Assembly (NCBI RefSeq): GCF_004341515.1
Contig: NZ_SLZF01000004.1
Span: 186,001-250,000 of the forward strand
Length of the DNA: 64,000 bases
Source: Allobosea sp. BK604
GTDB taxonomy: Bacteria > Pseudomonadota > Alphaproteobacteria > Rhizobiales > Beijerinckiaceae
Direction of reading: 5' to 3'
Each line of letters starts with the position of its first letter. Position 1 is the first letter of the stretch. The translations under genes were made by a program, and so were the position numbers. This document shows positions 53,079-63,440 of this stretch, one piece after another. The notes under the pieces are model-generated. The model made no database searches. It was given only the letters and a program-made list of their open reading frames with translations, and was not told the origin of the DNA.

Positions 53079-53182
53079 TAGAGCATTTTCGAGCGAAGTG
53101 GATACCGGTTCGCGTGAAGAAAATGCGTTAAAACAAAGGGATAGAGAATTTTCGCGATTCGGAGAAACGCGGAAATGCTCTA
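53079..53182. repeat. 104-bp dispersed palindromic element, copy 2
   Basis: Same element as 50924-51027, with six base differences. It fills the gap between two convergent genes. CTAG flanks it on both sides. Its right-hand CTA (53180-53182) reads as TAG on the minus strand and forms the stop codon of the sugar-dehydrogenase-like gene. Confidence 0.75.
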
Positions 53183-54520
53183 GCTGGTGGGAGCGGTGAC
53201 CCGCCAGATCGTGTTGCCGACATCATCCGCAACGAGCAGCCCGCCCTTTGCGTCGACGAGCACGCCGACGGGGCGGCCGCGCGCTTCACCGTTCTCGCCG
53301 AGGAAGCCGTCGAGGATGGTCTTGGGCATGCCGCTCGGCTTGCCGTCCTTGAACGCGACGAAGATCACCCGGTAGCCGACGGGCGGCTTGCGATTCCAGG
53401 AACCGTGCTGGCCGATGATGGCGCCGCCTTGCAGATCAGGCCCGAGGCTTGTGCCTTCGACGAAGGTGAAGCCGAGCGAGGCCGTGTGCGAGCCGAGCGC
53501 ATAGTCCGGCTTGAGCGCCTTGGCGACGAGATCCGGGCGAGGGGGCTCGATGCGCGTGTCGACATGCTGGCCGTAATAGCTGTAGGGCCAGCCATAGAAG
53601 CCGCCTTCCTTCACCGAGGTCATGTAGTCGGGCACGAGGTCATCCCCGATCTCGTCACGCTCGTTGACCGAGACCCAGAGCTCCTTGGTTGCCGGATTGA
53701 AATCGATGCCGACCGGGTTGCGCAGCCCGGAGGCGTAGACCCGGCTGCGTCCGCTCGCAGGATCGATCTCCAGGACAGCGGCGCGGTTATCTTCCTCGTT
53801 CATGCCGTTCTCGCCGACATTCGAGTTCGAGCCGACGCCGACATAGAGCTTCGAGCCGTCCTCGCTGGCCACGAGGCTCTTCGTCCAGTGGTGATTCCGG
53901 CCCGCCGGCAGGTCGGCGACCTTGGTGGGCGCCGCAGCGATCCTGGTCTCTCCCTCCTTGCAGGGCACGCGCACGAGCGCATCGGCATTCGCGACATAGA
54001 GCTGATCGCCGATCAGGGCCATTCCGAAGGGCGAGCGGAGGTTTTCGAGGAAGACAGATTTCGTCTCGGCGACGCCATCGCCATCGGCGTCGCGAAGGAG
54101 GGTGATGCGGTTGGCGCTCGGATTGCGGGCGCCGGCGCGCTTCATCAGCAGACCCTGTACCCAGCCGCGAATACCGCCGCCGCTCATGCCCTCCGGCTTG
54201 GGCGGCGCGTCGCTCTCGGCGACCAGAACGTCGCCATTCGGGAGCTGATAGAGCCAGCGCGGATGGTCGAGCCCGCTGGCGAAGGCCGAGACCTGATAGC
54301 CTGCCGCGGCCTTCGGCTTCTCTCCCTGCTTCCAGCCGACGGCCTCGGCGACCTTGACGGTCGGAAGCCAGGTCGAGCGCGGCTCCGGCAATGTCGGATC
54401 GGGACCATAGCCGGCTTCCTCCGATAGTTTGCTGCCGCCGTCGCAGGCTGCCAGGACGACCGACAAGGCGCAGATCACGGCGCCTGTCGACAGAGCAACG
54501 ATCCGGTTCGATGCGGGCAT
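53180..54520 (-). CDS. PQQ-type sugar (glucose/sorbosone) dehydrogenase lipoprotein
   Basis: 446 residues. N-terminal lipoprotein signal with lipobox LAAC near residue 26. The beta-propeller core has the family marks [40 protein letters not shown] and [10 protein letters not shown]. In this family of soluble glucose/aldose sugar dehydrogenases these correspond to the PQQ/Ca-binding blades, here on the outer face of a membrane. No PQQ synthesis genes are nearby. ATG 54520 is supported by GGGAGGCGG. The stop codon lies in the repeat element. Confidence 0.8.
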   Translation of the reverse strand: MPASNRIVALSTGAVICALSVVLAACDGGSKLSEEAGYGPDPTLPEPRSTWLPTVKVAEAVGWKQGEKPKAAAGYQVSAFASGLDHPRWLYQLPNGDVLVAESDAPPKPEGMSGGGIRGWVQGLLMKRAGARNPSANRITLLRDADGDGVAETKSVFLENLRSPFGMALIGDQLYVANADALVRVPCKEGETRIAAAPTKVADLPAGRNHHWTKSLVASEDGSKLYVGVGSNSNVGENGMNEEDNRAAVLEIDPASGRSRVYASGLRNPVGIDFNPATKELWVSVNERDEIGDDLVPDYMTSVKEGGFYGWPYSYYGQHVDTRIEPPRPDLVAKALKPDYALGSHTASLGFTFVEGTSLGPDLQGGAIIGQHGSWNRKPPVGYRVIFVAFKDGKPSGMPKTILDGFLGENGEARGRPVGVLVDAKGGLLVADDVGNTIWRVTAPTS

Positions 54521-54850
54521 GAGCCGCCTCCCGCCTGGATGACGCGCCGCGCGCTCGCGGCGTCGCATTTCAATCTCTGCGGGTGCAACGCCGGCTGCCG
54601 CGCTTTGTTCGCCGTGGTCGGGAGCCGCCGCATTGTCCCGGCAGGCTCCGGGAGCCGAACCACGTGCGGCGACGCCGTTTACCGTCCCCGACTGACGCGC
54701 TCGCGCGCCTTTCGGACGACTTTTCGCGCCCCCTGTCTTGCAATAAGCTGCCGCCAGGGCGGCCTAGGAAATTCCGCGCGCGCAGCTTCCGATGCAACGG
54801 GGCCGTCATCCCGTCTGACCGCGGCGGAGAGGGGTTAAGGAGAATTCCAT
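54521..54850. other. Intergenic region between divergent genes
   Basis: 330 bases between the sugar-dehydrogenase-like lipoprotein and the dipeptide-binding protein gene. Only the ribosome site AAGGAG (54837-54842) of the latter was recognised; no promoter, repeat or hairpin. Confidence 0.5.
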
Positions 54851-56443
54851 ATGAAAAAGTTGCTGTTGGCGACGCTGTCGGCGTCTGCCCTCATGGCGGC
54901 GCAGCCGCTCGCGGCCAAGACGCTGATCTACTGCTCGGAAGGCAGCCCCGAGAATTTCGGGCCGAGTGTCAACACGACCGGCACCTCCTTCGACGCGAAC
55001 ACCCAGATCTACGACACGATCGTGAAATTCGAGCGCGGCGGCACCAAGGTCGAGCCGGCGCTGGCTGAGCGCTGGGACATCTCGCCGGACGGGCTGACCT
55101 ACACCTTCCACCTGCGCAAGGACGCCAAGTGGCATTCCAACCGCACCTTCAAGCCGACGCGGAATTTCAATGCCGACGACGTCCTCTTCATGTTCGAACG
55201 GCAGTGGAAGGAGGACAATCCGTATTTCAAGGTGACCAGCTCGAACCACACCTATTTCAACGACATGGCGATGCCGAAGCTGTTGAAGTCGGTCGAGAAG
55301 GTCGATGACTACACCGTCAAGATCACGCTCAACCAGCCCGACGCGCCGTTCCTGCCCGATCTCGCGATGCAGTTCGCCAGCATCCAGTCGAAGGAATATG
55401 CCGACGCGTTGCTGAAGGCCGGCACGCCGGAGAAGCTCGACCAGGAGCCGATCGGCACCGGCCCGTTCTACCTGCTGCAATATCAGAAGGACGCGATCAT
55501 CCGCTATCGCGCCTTCCCCGACTACTGGGCCGGCAAGGCCAAGATCGACGACCTCGTCTTCTCGATCACGCCGGACGCTTCGGTGCGCTGGGCGAAGCTC
55601 CAGAAGGGCGAATGCCATGTCATGCCCTATCCGAACCCGGCCGATCTCGAGGCGATGCGGAAGGACGCCAATGTCCAGGTCCTCGAGCAGCCCGGCCTTA
55701 ATATCGGCTATCTCGCCTATAACACGACCAAGAAGCCCTTCGACGACGTCAAGGTGCGCCACGCCATCAACAAGGCGATCAACAAGCAGGCGATCATCGA
55801 CGCGGTCTATCTCTCCAGCGGCGTCGCGGCGATCAACCCGATCCCGCCGACGATGTGGTCCTATAACGAGATGATCAAGGACGATCCCTACGATCCGGAA
55901 GCAGCCAAGAAGGAGCTGGCCGCGGCGGGCTATCCGAACGGGCTCGAGATCGACCTGTGGGCGATGCCGGTGCAACGTCCCTACAACCCCAACGCCAAGC
56001 GCATCGCCGAGCTGATGCAGGCCGATCTCGCCAAGATCGGGGTCAAGGCCGAGATCAAGACCTATGAATGGGGCGAGTACCGCAAGCGCCTGCAGGCGGG
56101 CGAGCATCAGACCGGCATGTTCGGCTGGACCGGCGACAATGGCGATCCGGACAACTTCCTGCACACGCTGCTCGGCTGCGATGCGGCCAAAAGCAATGGC
56201 GGCAATGTCGCGAAGTTCTGCTACCAGCCCTTCGAGGAACTGGTGCTGAAGGCCAAGACGGTCACCGACCAGGCCGAGCGCGAGAAGCTCTACCGGCAGG
56301 CGCAGGTGATCTTCAAGGAGCAGGCGCCCTGGTTCACCATCGCCCATGCGGTTCAGCTCAAGCCGATCCGCAAGGAAGTGAAGGACTTCAAGCTCTCGCC
56401 CTTCGGCCGCCATACCTTCTACGGCGTCGATATCGGCAGCTGA
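54851..56443 (+). CDS. dppA: Dipeptide-type ABC transporter substrate-binding protein (first)
   Basis: 530 residues with a signal peptide (about 1-22). SBP family 5: FDANTQIYDTIVKFERGG, LAERWDISPDGLTYTFHLRKDAKWHSN, and the late GEHQTGMFGWTGDNGDPDNFL are the family's ligand-site and C-domain segments. It binds dipeptides or short oligopeptides in the periplasm. AAGGAG is eight bases before the ATG. It is the first of two binding proteins in front of one permease-ATPase set. The two cysteines (ACGCD- and KFCYQ-type, near residues 442 and 458) fit a disulfide typical of this group. Confidence 0.92.
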   Translation: MKKLLLATLSASALMAAQPLAAKTLIYCSEGSPENFGPSVNTTGTSFDANTQIYDTIVKFERGGTKVEPALAERWDISPDGLTYTFHLRKDAKWHSNRTFKPTRNFNADDVLFMFERQWKEDNPYFKVTSSNHTYFNDMAMPKLLKSVEKVDDYTVKITLNQPDAPFLPDLAMQFASIQSKEYADALLKAGTPEKLDQEPIGTGPFYLLQYQKDAIIRYRAFPDYWAGKAKIDDLVFSITPDASVRWAKLQKGECHVMPYPNPADLEAMRKDANVQVLEQPGLNIGYLAYNTTKKPFDDVKVRHAINKAINKQAIIDAVYLSSGVAAINPIPPTMWSYNEMIKDDPYDPEAAKKELAAAGYPNGLEIDLWAMPVQRPYNPNAKRIAELMQADLAKIGVKAEIKTYEWGEYRKRLQAGEHQTGMFGWTGDNGDPDNFLHTLLGCDAAKSNGGNVAKFCYQPFEELVLKAKTVTDQAEREKLYRQAQVIFKEQAPWFTIAHAVQLKPIRKEVKDFKLSPFGRHTFYGVDIGS

Positions 56444-56613
56444 TTGCCCGGCTCTCGCGCGCTTGCCGTTCGGCTGGGTCAGCCGAGCGGCAAGAATGCG
56501 CGCCAGCTCACGCGATGGATGCGGCCGCGTCGGCCGCATCCTTTCCGGCGGGAGACGATGGGGCGAGCCGGCCCCGCGCCAGATTCCGCCCCTTCCGATC
56601 GAAAGTAACCGCC

Positions 56614-58230
56614 ATGGCCGTTCGCGCTTGTACAGCCGCCCTTGCCCTGGGGCTGAGCGCCCTGTTGCTTCCCGCCGCCGCTCGCGCCCAGGCGCTCGTC
56701 GTCTGTTCCGAGGCGAGCCCCGATTTCCTCAACCCGCAGTTCAGCTCGCAGAACACCGCCTATGATGTCGCGGCGCAGCTCTATGAGCGGCTGACGGCGA
56801 CCGAACGCGGCGGCTCGCAGATCATCCCCAGCCTCGCCGAGTCCTGGACGATCTCGGATGACGCGCTGACCTACGTCTTCAAGCTGCGCAAGGGCGTGAA
56901 GTGGCATGCGAACAAGGCGTTCACGCCGACGCGGGAGTTCAACGCCGACGACGTGGTGTTCTCGTTCGGGCGCATGCTCGACGACGCCAACCCCTACCAC
57001 AAGGTCGGCAGCGGCAATTACCAGTTCTTCGATGAGATCGTGAAGCCGAGCCTGGCCAAGATCGAGAAGGTCGACGACTACAGCGTCAGACTGACCCTGA
57101 AGAAGCCGAACGCCCCGCTGCTCAGCGCGCTCTCAGTCGAGCCGATGTCGATCCTTTCGGCCGAATATGCCGCGGCGATGAGCAAGGCCGGCACGCCCGA
57201 GCAGGTCGATCTCTCGCCGATCGGTACCGGGCCGTTCTCGCTCGTCGCCTACCAGAAGGATGCGATGGTCCGCTTCAAGGCCGTGCCTGATCACTGGACC
57301 AAGGCCGTCGGCAACCGCGACCGCATGGCGCTGGTCAGCGACCTGATCTTCGTCATCACCCCGGACGCCGCCGTGCGCTTCGCCAAGGTCAAGTCCGGCG
57401 AGTGCCAGATCGCGCGCTATCCCAATCCGGGCGACCTCCCGGCGATGAAGTCCGACGCCAATCTCAACGTCCTTCAGGGCAGCATCGCCGATCAGAGCTT
57501 CCTTGCCTTCAACGAGCGCAAGAAGCCCTTCGACGACAAGCGCGTGCGCGAGGCGCTGGCCTACGCCACCAACATCCCGGCGATCATCGACGCGGTCTAC
57601 CAGGGCACCGGCAAGCCGACCGCTGCGGCCGTCCCGCCGGCGCTGTGGTCGCACAATGACGCGCTGAAGCCGCGTCCCTACGATCCTGAAAAGGCGAAGG
57701 CGCTGCTCAAGGAGGCGGGTTATCCCGACGGTTTCCAGACCGTGCTCTGGGCGATTCCGGTGGTGCGCGCCTATATGCCGAACGGCCGGCGCACGGCCGA
57801 ACTGATCCAGGCCGACTGGGCCAGGATCGGCGTCAAGGCGACGATCCAGACCTTCGAATGGGGCGAGTATCTCAAGCGCGGCCGTGCCGGCGAGCATGAG
57901 GTCGGCATGTTCGGCTATACCTGGGACTATCCCGACCCGAGCCAGATCCTGCTCTCCGGCTGGACCTGCGAGGGCGTGAAGACCGGCGCCAACCGCGCCG
58001 GCTGGTGCAACCAGGAGGCTTCGGACGCCCTCGCAAAGGCGAACACGATCACCGACCAGGGCGAGCGCACCAAGCTCTACAAGCGCTTCCAGGAACTGTT
58101 CCACGAGGATGTGGCCGGACTTCTCTTCGCCAATGCGCAGGCCTTCACGCCGGTGCGCAAGGAGGTGAAGGATTACAAGATCCACTTCTTCGGCGGTCAG
58201 CCCTTCGTCGGCGTGTCGATCGCCAAATAA
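56614..58230 (+). CDS. Dipeptide-type ABC transporter substrate-binding protein (second)
   Basis: 538 residues with a signal peptide ending AARA-Q. SBP family 5, clearly a paralogue of the first (EASPDFLNPQFSSQNTAYD, LAESWTISDDALTYVFKLRKGVKWHAN, GEHEVGMFGYTWDYPDPSQ). The ligand-contacting segments have diverged, so it may bind a different set of peptides for the same permease. ATG 56614 is the start, 170 bases after the first gene's stop. Both are separated from the permease genes by about 300 bases, including a hairpin. Confidence 0.9.
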   Translation: MAVRACTAALALGLSALLLPAAARAQALVVCSEASPDFLNPQFSSQNTAYDVAAQLYERLTATERGGSQIIPSLAESWTISDDALTYVFKLRKGVKWHANKAFTPTREFNADDVVFSFGRMLDDANPYHKVGSGNYQFFDEIVKPSLAKIEKVDDYSVRLTLKKPNAPLLSALSVEPMSILSAEYAAAMSKAGTPEQVDLSPIGTGPFSLVAYQKDAMVRFKAVPDHWTKAVGNRDRMALVSDLIFVITPDAAVRFAKVKSGECQIARYPNPGDLPAMKSDANLNVLQGSIADQSFLAFNERKKPFDDKRVREALAYATNIPAIIDAVYQGTGKPTAAAVPPALWSHNDALKPRPYDPEKAKALLKEAGYPDGFQTVLWAIPVVRAYMPNGRRTAELIQADWARIGVKATIQTFEWGEYLKRGRAGEHEVGMFGYTWDYPDPSQILLSGWTCEGVKTGANRAGWCNQEASDALAKANTITDQGERTKLYKRFQELFHEDVAGLLFANAQAFTPVRKEVKDYKIHFFGGQPFVGVSIAK

Positions 58231-58534
58231 GGCTAGGCGCAGCGGGCCTGTCCGCAGAAACGCACAGATCGCGCCGGCGTTGCATTCATTGCCGCGCCGG
58301 CGCATCTCTTGATCATATTATTGCGTAGCGGCGAGCAAAGCTTCGCAGAGCTTACAAAACTGCAGCCCCGACCGCCGTCATCGCCCGAAGCTTGGCTGGG
58401 ATTCTTCAACAGGACCTTCTTGATCTTTGGTTCGATCTGGTGTTTGCGCTGCGCCGGATTTCGAACTTGAATAATGCGACAACACAAGGCGCCGCGCGCA
58501 AGGCCGCGCCCCGGCCGCTCAGACTGGCAGAACC
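58231..58534. other. Intergenic region between second binding protein and permease
   Basis: 304 bases. It holds the hairpin at 58271-58303 and then AT-richer DNA than its neighbours, possibly an extra promoter for the permease operon. No small gene is convincing. Confidence 0.5.
58271..58303 (+). promoter_or_regulatory. Hairpin after the second binding-protein gene
   Basis: GCGCCGGCG (58271-58279) pairs with CGCCGGCGC (58295-58303) across 15 bases. There is no strong T-run, so it is more likely an mRNA-stabilising or attenuating stem than a terminator, in line with the need for more binding protein than permease. Confidence 0.35.
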
Positions 58535-59545
58535 ATGCTCCGCTTCATCCTGACCCGGGTCAGCCTCGTGATCCCGACCTTCATCGGGATCACCTTGCTC
58601 GCCTTCTTCCTCGTCCGGCTCGTGCCGGGCGACCCGATCGAGACCATGGCGGGCGAACGCGGCATCGACCCGGCCCGCCATGCCCAGCTCGTCAAGGAAT
58701 ACGGCTTCGACAAGCCGCTTCTGACCCAATACGGCGTCTATATCGAGCGCGTCGTCCAGGGTGATCTCGGCAAGTCGATCGTGACGCGCGAGAACGTGCT
58801 CACCGAATTCGGCCAGCTATTCCCGGCCACGATCGAGCTCGCGCTCTGCGCCATCCTGATCGCGCTCATCATCGGGCTTCCGGCCGGCATCATCGCCGCG
58901 GTGAAGCGGAACTCGATCTTCGATCACGGCATGATGGGCGTCTCGCTGACCGGCTATTCGATGCCTATCTTCTGGTGGGGACTGCTGCTCATCCTGCTAT
59001 TCTCGGTGCAGCTCGGCATCACGCCGGTCTCGGGCCGCATCTCGGTGCAATATTTCATAGAGCCGGTGACCGGCTTCCTGACCATCGACAGCCTGCTGGC
59101 CGGCGATATCGACGCCTTCTGGTCGACTCTGGCGCATCTCGTCCTGCCGGCGATCGTGCTCGGCACAGTGCCGCTCGCCGTCATCGCCCGCATGACGCGC
59201 TCGGCGATGCTGGAGGTGCTCGGCGAGGACTATATCCGCACCGCCCGCGCCAAGGGCATGGCGCCCGTCCGCGTCGTCGCACTGCATGGGCTGCGCAATG
59301 CGCTGATCCCGGTCGTCACCGTCATCGGCCTGCAGGTCGGTACGCTCTTCACCGGCGCGATCCTGACCGAGACGATCTTCTCCTGGCCCGGCGTCGGCAA
59401 ATGGCTGATCGAGGCGATCAGCCGGCGCGACTATCCCGTGCTGCAGGGCGGCACACTTCTGCTCGGCATGGTGGTCATGAGCGTCAACCTCCTGGTCGAC
59501 CTGCTCTATGGCCTGATCAACCCGCGCATCAGGCACGCCCGATGA
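58535..59545 (+). CDS. dppB: Dipeptide ABC transporter permease DppB
   Basis: 336 residues with six membrane helices and the long periplasmic loop after helix one, typical of the DppB/OppB group. The EAA loop appears as EVLGEDYIRTARAKGMAPVRVVALHGLRNALIP (order only, about residues 225-260). It pairs with DppC to form the channel. The start is ATG 58535, and the gene precedes dppC by 43 bases. Confidence 0.95.
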   Translation: MLRFILTRVSLVIPTFIGITLLAFFLVRLVPGDPIETMAGERGIDPARHAQLVKEYGFDKPLLTQYGVYIERVVQGDLGKSIVTRENVLTEFGQLFPATIELALCAILIALIIGLPAGIIAAVKRNSIFDHGMMGVSLTGYSMPIFWWGLLLILLFSVQLGITPVSGRISVQYFIEPVTGFLTIDSLLAGDIDAFWSTLAHLVLPAIVLGTVPLAVIARMTRSAMLEVLGEDYIRTARAKGMAPVRVVALHGLRNALIPVVTVIGLQVGTLFTGAILTETIFSWPGVGKWLIEAISRRDYPVLQGGTLLLGMVVMSVNLLVDLLYGLINPRIRHAR

Positions 59546-59588
59546 CCCGCTGCCCCGTCACGACCTGCGCCCACCGGAGCCATCGCCC

Positions 59589-60500
59589 ATGAGCGCCGAA
59601 ACCCTCGAAGTCCCCGCCGTCGCCGCGCCGAGCGGCACGCCGCCGCATCCGGCCCGCGAATTCTGGAACTATTTCAGCGCCAATCGCGGCGCCGTGGCCG
59701 GGCTGGTCGTCATCGTGCTGGTGCTGCTCTGCGCGCTGTTCGCGCCGCTGATTGCCCCGCATAATCCGGACCTGACAAACAATACGGTCTTCCTGAAGCC
59801 GCCATTCTGGCAGGAGGGCGGTTCGCTCTCCTATCCGCTGGGCACCGATGCGATCGGCCGCGACATCCTCTCGCGCCTGCTCTATGGCGCGCGGCTCTCG
59901 CTCGTCATCGGCATCGCCGTGGTCGCCATCGCGATCGTGGTCGGCGTCGTGCTCGGATTGATCGCGGGCTTCTTCAAGGGCATCGCCGATATCGCGATCA
60001 TGCGCTTCATGGATATCCTGATGACGATGCCGAGCCTGCTGCTGGCGATCGTCATCGTCGCGATCCTCGGCCCCGGCCTGATGAACGCGATGCTCGCCGT
60101 CGCCATCGTCGTGCTGCCGCATTACGTCCGCATCACCCGCGCCGCCGTCATCACCGAGACGAGCAAGGACTATGTCGTCGCCGCCAGGGTCAGCGGTGCG
60201 CAAACGCTGCGCCTGATGTTTTCCGAGGTGCTGCCGAACTGCGCCGCGCCGCTCATTGTCCAGGCGACGCTCGGCGTCTCCACCGCGATCCTCGATGCCG
60301 CCGCGCTCGGCTTCCTCGGCCTCGGCGCCCAGCCGCCGACCCCGGAATGGGGCACGATGCTCGCCGATGCCCGCGAATTCGTGCTGCGCGCCTGGTGGGT
60401 CGTCACCTTCCCGGGCCTGGCCATCCTCATCACCGTGCTCGCCTTCAACCTGCTCGGCGACGGGCTGCGCGATGCGCTCGATCCCAAACTGAAACGCTGA
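59589..60500 (+). CDS. dppC: Dipeptide ABC transporter permease DppC
   Basis: 303 residues with an N-terminal cytoplasmic region, one helix near residue 35-60, then five more. [22 protein letters not shown] and the EAA region ([16 protein letters not shown]) mark the OppC/DppC subunit. It is four bases ahead of dppD. Confidence 0.95.
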   Translation: MSAETLEVPAVAAPSGTPPHPAREFWNYFSANRGAVAGLVVIVLVLLCALFAPLIAPHNPDLTNNTVFLKPPFWQEGGSLSYPLGTDAIGRDILSRLLYGARLSLVIGIAVVAIAIVVGVVLGLIAGFFKGIADIAIMRFMDILMTMPSLLLAIVIVAILGPGLMNAMLAVAIVVLPHYVRITRAAVITETSKDYVVAARVSGAQTLRLMFSEVLPNCAAPLIVQATLGVSTAILDAAALGFLGLGAQPPTPEWGTMLADAREFVLRAWWVVTFPGLAILITVLAFNLLGDGLRDALDPKLKR

Positions 60501-60504
60501 TCCC

Positions 60505-61527
60505 ATGCCACTGCTCGAGATCGAAAACCTCAGCGTCGAGTTCCCCACCTCGCAGGGAACGCTGCGCGCCGTCGACCGCATCGACCTCACCCTCGACGAG
60601 GGCGAGGTGCTCGGCGTCGTCGGCGAGTCCGGCTCCGGCAAGAGCGTCACCATGCTCGCGCTGATGGGGCTCGTCGGCTATCCCGGCCGCGTCCGTGCCG
60701 ACAAGCTCCGCTTCGACGGCCGCGACCTGCTGACCATGTCCGCGCGCGAGCGCCGCCAGCTCACCGGCAAGGACGTGGCGATGATCTTCCAGGAGCCGAG
60801 CACCAGCCTGAATCCCTGCTTCACCATCGGCTTCCAGCTCGCCGAGACGCTGAAGAAGCATGAGGGCATGGATAGCAAGGCGGCGAAACGGCGCTCGATC
60901 GAGCTGCTCGAACAGGTCGGCATTCCCGCGCCCGAGAGCAGGCTGAAAGCCTTCCCGCACCAGATGTCGGGCGGAATGAACCAGCGTGTGATGATCGCGA
61001 TGGCGATCGCCTGCAATCCGCGCCTGCTGATCGCCGACGAGCCGACGACGGCGCTGGACGTCACCATCCAGGCGCAGATCCTCGAATTGCTGATGTCGCT
61101 GCAGCGCGAGCGCGGCATGGCGCTGGTGCTCATCACCCACAATATGGGTGTCGTCGCCGAGACCGCGCAGCGGATCATGGTGATGTATGCCGGGCAGATC
61201 ATGGAGGAGCGCAAGGTCGATGCGCTGTTCTCCGACCCGCAGCATCCCTATTCCGCCGCGCTGCTCGCGGCGCTGCCGGAGCGCAGCGAGAACGCGGCGC
61301 GGCTCGCCACCATTCCCGGCATGGTGCCCGGCCTCAACGACCGGCCGAAGGGCTGCCTGTTCAGCCCGCGCTGCGCTTATGCGACCGAGCATTCGCGCAA
61401 TGTCCAGCCGGAGCTCAGGCCCTGGATGGACGGGCACGTGCGCTGCCACTACGCGCTCGGCGACCCCAACCGGGACGCGGAACGGGCCCGCGACGAAGGC
61501 CGCCTGACGACGGAGGCGACGCGATGA
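60505..61527 (+). CDS. dppD: Dipeptide ABC transporter ATP-binding protein DppD
   Basis: 340 residues. Walker A GESGSGKS near residue 38, ABC signature in the variant form MSGGMNQR near 155, Walker [13 protein letters not shown] near 176, and the switch His in LITHNMG. The C-terminal extension has the four-cysteine-type Opp/Dpp domain pattern [14 protein letters not shown]. It overlaps dppF by ATGA. DppD and DppF are paired ATPases for one permease. Confidence 0.95.
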   Translation: MPLLEIENLSVEFPTSQGTLRAVDRIDLTLDEGEVLGVVGESGSGKSVTMLALMGLVGYPGRVRADKLRFDGRDLLTMSARERRQLTGKDVAMIFQEPSTSLNPCFTIGFQLAETLKKHEGMDSKAAKRRSIELLEQVGIPAPESRLKAFPHQMSGGMNQRVMIAMAIACNPRLLIADEPTTALDVTIQAQILELLMSLQRERGMALVLITHNMGVVAETAQRIMVMYAGQIMEERKVDALFSDPQHPYSAALLAALPERSENAARLATIPGMVPGLNDRPKGCLFSPRCAYATEHSRNVQPELRPWMDGHVRCHYALGDPNRDAERARDEGRLTTEATR

Positions 61528-62504
61528 GCAATCCCGTCATCGAGGCGCGCGAACTGACGCAGATCTATCCGGTGAAGCGTGGGCTGTTCCAGCCGCCGGC
61601 GCAGCTCCAGGCCGTGAACAAGGTCTCCTTCGCGGTCGAGGCCGGCCGGACCCTTGCCATCGTCGGCGAATCCGGCTGCGGAAAGTCGACGCTGGCACGC
61701 ATGGCGACGCTGATCGAGACCCCGACCTCGGGCGCGCTGACGCTTGATGGGCTCGACGCCGTCAACCCGCCTGCGGCCGAGCGCAAGCGCCTGCGCCGGA
61801 CGGTCCAGCTCGTCTTCCAGAATCCCTATGGCTCGCTCAATCCGCGCAAGAAGGTCGGCGCGATCCTCGAGGCGCCGCTGCAGATCAACACCACGCTGAG
61901 CCAGGCCGAGCGGACCGAGAAGGCCCGCTCCATGATGGCGAAGGTCGGCCTGCGCCCCGAGCACTACAGCCGCTATCCGCACATGTTCTCGGGCGGCCAG
62001 CGCCAACGCATCGCGATCGCCCGCGCGCTGATCCTCTCGCCCAAGGTCGTCGTGGCGGACGAGCCGGTCTCGGCGCTCGACATCTCGATCCAGGCGCAGG
62101 TGCTCAACCTGCTCGCCGACCTGCAGGACGAGCTCAAGCTCGCCTATCTCTTCATCTCGCATGATCTCAGCGTCGTCCGGCACATCGCCCATGACGTCTT
62201 GGTGATGTATCTCGGCAATGCCATCGAGCACGGGCCGAAGGAGCGTATCTACGCCCGCCCGCTGCATCCCTATACGCAGGCGCTCCTGGCCGCGACGCCA
62301 CGCGTCGGCGGTGAAAAGCGCGAGCGCAGCGTGCTGCGCGGCGAGCTGCCATCCCCGCTCAATCCGCCGAAAGGATGCGTGTTCTCGACGCGCTGCCCGT
62401 TCGTCACGGAGCGATGCCGCGCCGAGCGCCCGGACAAGCGCGAGGTCGACGGACGCCTTGTCGCCTGCCACTACGCCGAGGATTTCCTGGCCAAGGCGGC
62501 GTGA
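61524..62504 (+). CDS. dppF: Dipeptide ABC transporter ATP-binding protein DppF
   Basis: 326 residues. Walker [10 protein letters not shown] near residue 49, ABC signature FSGGQRQR near 156, Walker [13 protein letters not shown] near 174, switch His in FISHDLSVV. The C-terminal Opp/Dpp extension has [12 protein letters not shown]. Its last 34 bases overlap the end of the convergent LysR gene, and there is no room for a terminator between them. Confidence 0.95.
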   Translation: MSNPVIEARELTQIYPVKRGLFQPPAQLQAVNKVSFAVEAGRTLAIVGESGCGKSTLARMATLIETPTSGALTLDGLDAVNPPAAERKRLRRTVQLVFQNPYGSLNPRKKVGAILEAPLQINTTLSQAERTEKARSMMAKVGLRPEHYSRYPHMFSGGQRQRIAIARALILSPKVVVADEPVSALDISIQAQVLNLLADLQDELKLAYLFISHDLSVVRHIAHDVLVMYLGNAIEHGPKERIYARPLHPYTQALLAATPRVGGEKRERSVLRGELPSPLNPPKGCVFSTRCPFVTERCRAERPDKREVDGRLVACHYAEDFLAKAA

Positions 62505-63427
62505 GCGGGGCGGATGCCGGCCTGATCCGCCCGTGACCAATCGAACGAGCGGATATGCTGAAGCAGCGCAGCCATCGCCGCGCTCGGATGGCGGCGGTTG
62601 GGATAGTACAGGAACCAGCTTGGCAATCCCGGACTCCAGTCGCGCAACAGCTCGATCAGGCTGCCGTCGTCCAGATGCGGCTTCGCATAAGCCTCGAAAA
62701 CATGCGCGATCCCCTGTCCGGCCAGCGCTGCCTGGAGCTCCTGATGGGCCGAGCTCAATGTCAGACGACCTTCAGGGCTGATCTCCAGAACTTCGCCATC
62801 CCTCGCGAAGCGCCATGAGGCCAGCGTCCCGCCCGGAAAGCGCCGGCGAATGCAATCACGGCCGATCAGGTCCTGAGGCGTCGCAGGAGCTTTCGCGATT
62901 GTCAGGTAATCCGGCGAGGCGACGATCGCGTATCTCAAGGGCGGACCCAAGGGCACCGCGATCATGTCCTGCTCGAGCTGCCGGCCGAAGCGCACGCCGG
63001 CATCGAATCCCTGCTGGACGATGTCGACGATGGCGGCATCGCTGATCAGTTCGACTTTGACGTCCGGGTAGCTCCGCATGAAATCGAAGGCGAGTGGGCA
63101 GAGAATATGATCGACCGCCGGCCCCGGGGCGTTGATCCGCAGGGTTCCGGTCGGCTTCTCGCGCAACGCGTTGAGATCGTCGATCGCGAGCCGGATATCC
63201 TGCAGGGCGGGCGCAAGCCGTTCCAGCAGGCGCGCGCCCGCCTCCGTCGGAGCCACGCTCCGGGTCGTCCGATTGAGCAGCCTTATGCCGAGCGCGGCTT
63301 CGAGCGACGTGATGCTCTGGCTCAGCGCAGCAGATGAGACGCCGCGCTCGGCGGCCGCGGCGCGAAAGCCACCATGGCTGACGATGGAGGCGAAGACATC
63401 GAGGCTGTCGAGGCGGATCGATTTCAT
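62471..63427 (-). CDS. LysR-family transcriptional regulator
   Basis: 318 residues. N-terminal winged helix (about 1-60: SIVSHGGFRAAAAERGVSSAALSQSITSLEAALG as composition) and a C-terminal effector-binding domain. It is divergent from the exported metallo-beta-lactamase-fold gene, with 107 bases between them, and so likely regulates it and itself. Two near-identical TTACCRAGC repeats lie in the intergenic DNA. Its 3' end overlaps dppF by 34 bases in antisense. Confidence 0.9.
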   Translation of the reverse strand: MKSIRLDSLDVFASIVSHGGFRAAAAERGVSSAALSQSITSLEAALGIRLLNRTTRSVAPTEAGARLLERLAPALQDIRLAIDDLNALREKPTGTLRINAPGPAVDHILCPLAFDFMRSYPDVKVELISDAAIVDIVQQGFDAGVRFGRQLEQDMIAVPLGPPLRYAIVASPDYLTIAKAPATPQDLIGRDCIRRRFPGGTLASWRFARDGEVLEISPEGRLTLSSAHQELQAALAGQGIAHVFEAYAKPHLDDGSLIELLRDWSPGLPSWFLYYPNRRHPSAAMAALLQHIRSFDWSRADQAGIRPAHAALARKSSA

Positions 63428-63440
63428 TGCAAAGTCCAGC

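Noticed and set aside
54843..54853. Adjacent EcoRI and NdeI sites at the start of the dipeptide-binding protein, resembling vector sequence
   Set aside because: The flanking DNA is continuous with native genes and the ribosome site is natural; chance occurrence is enough.
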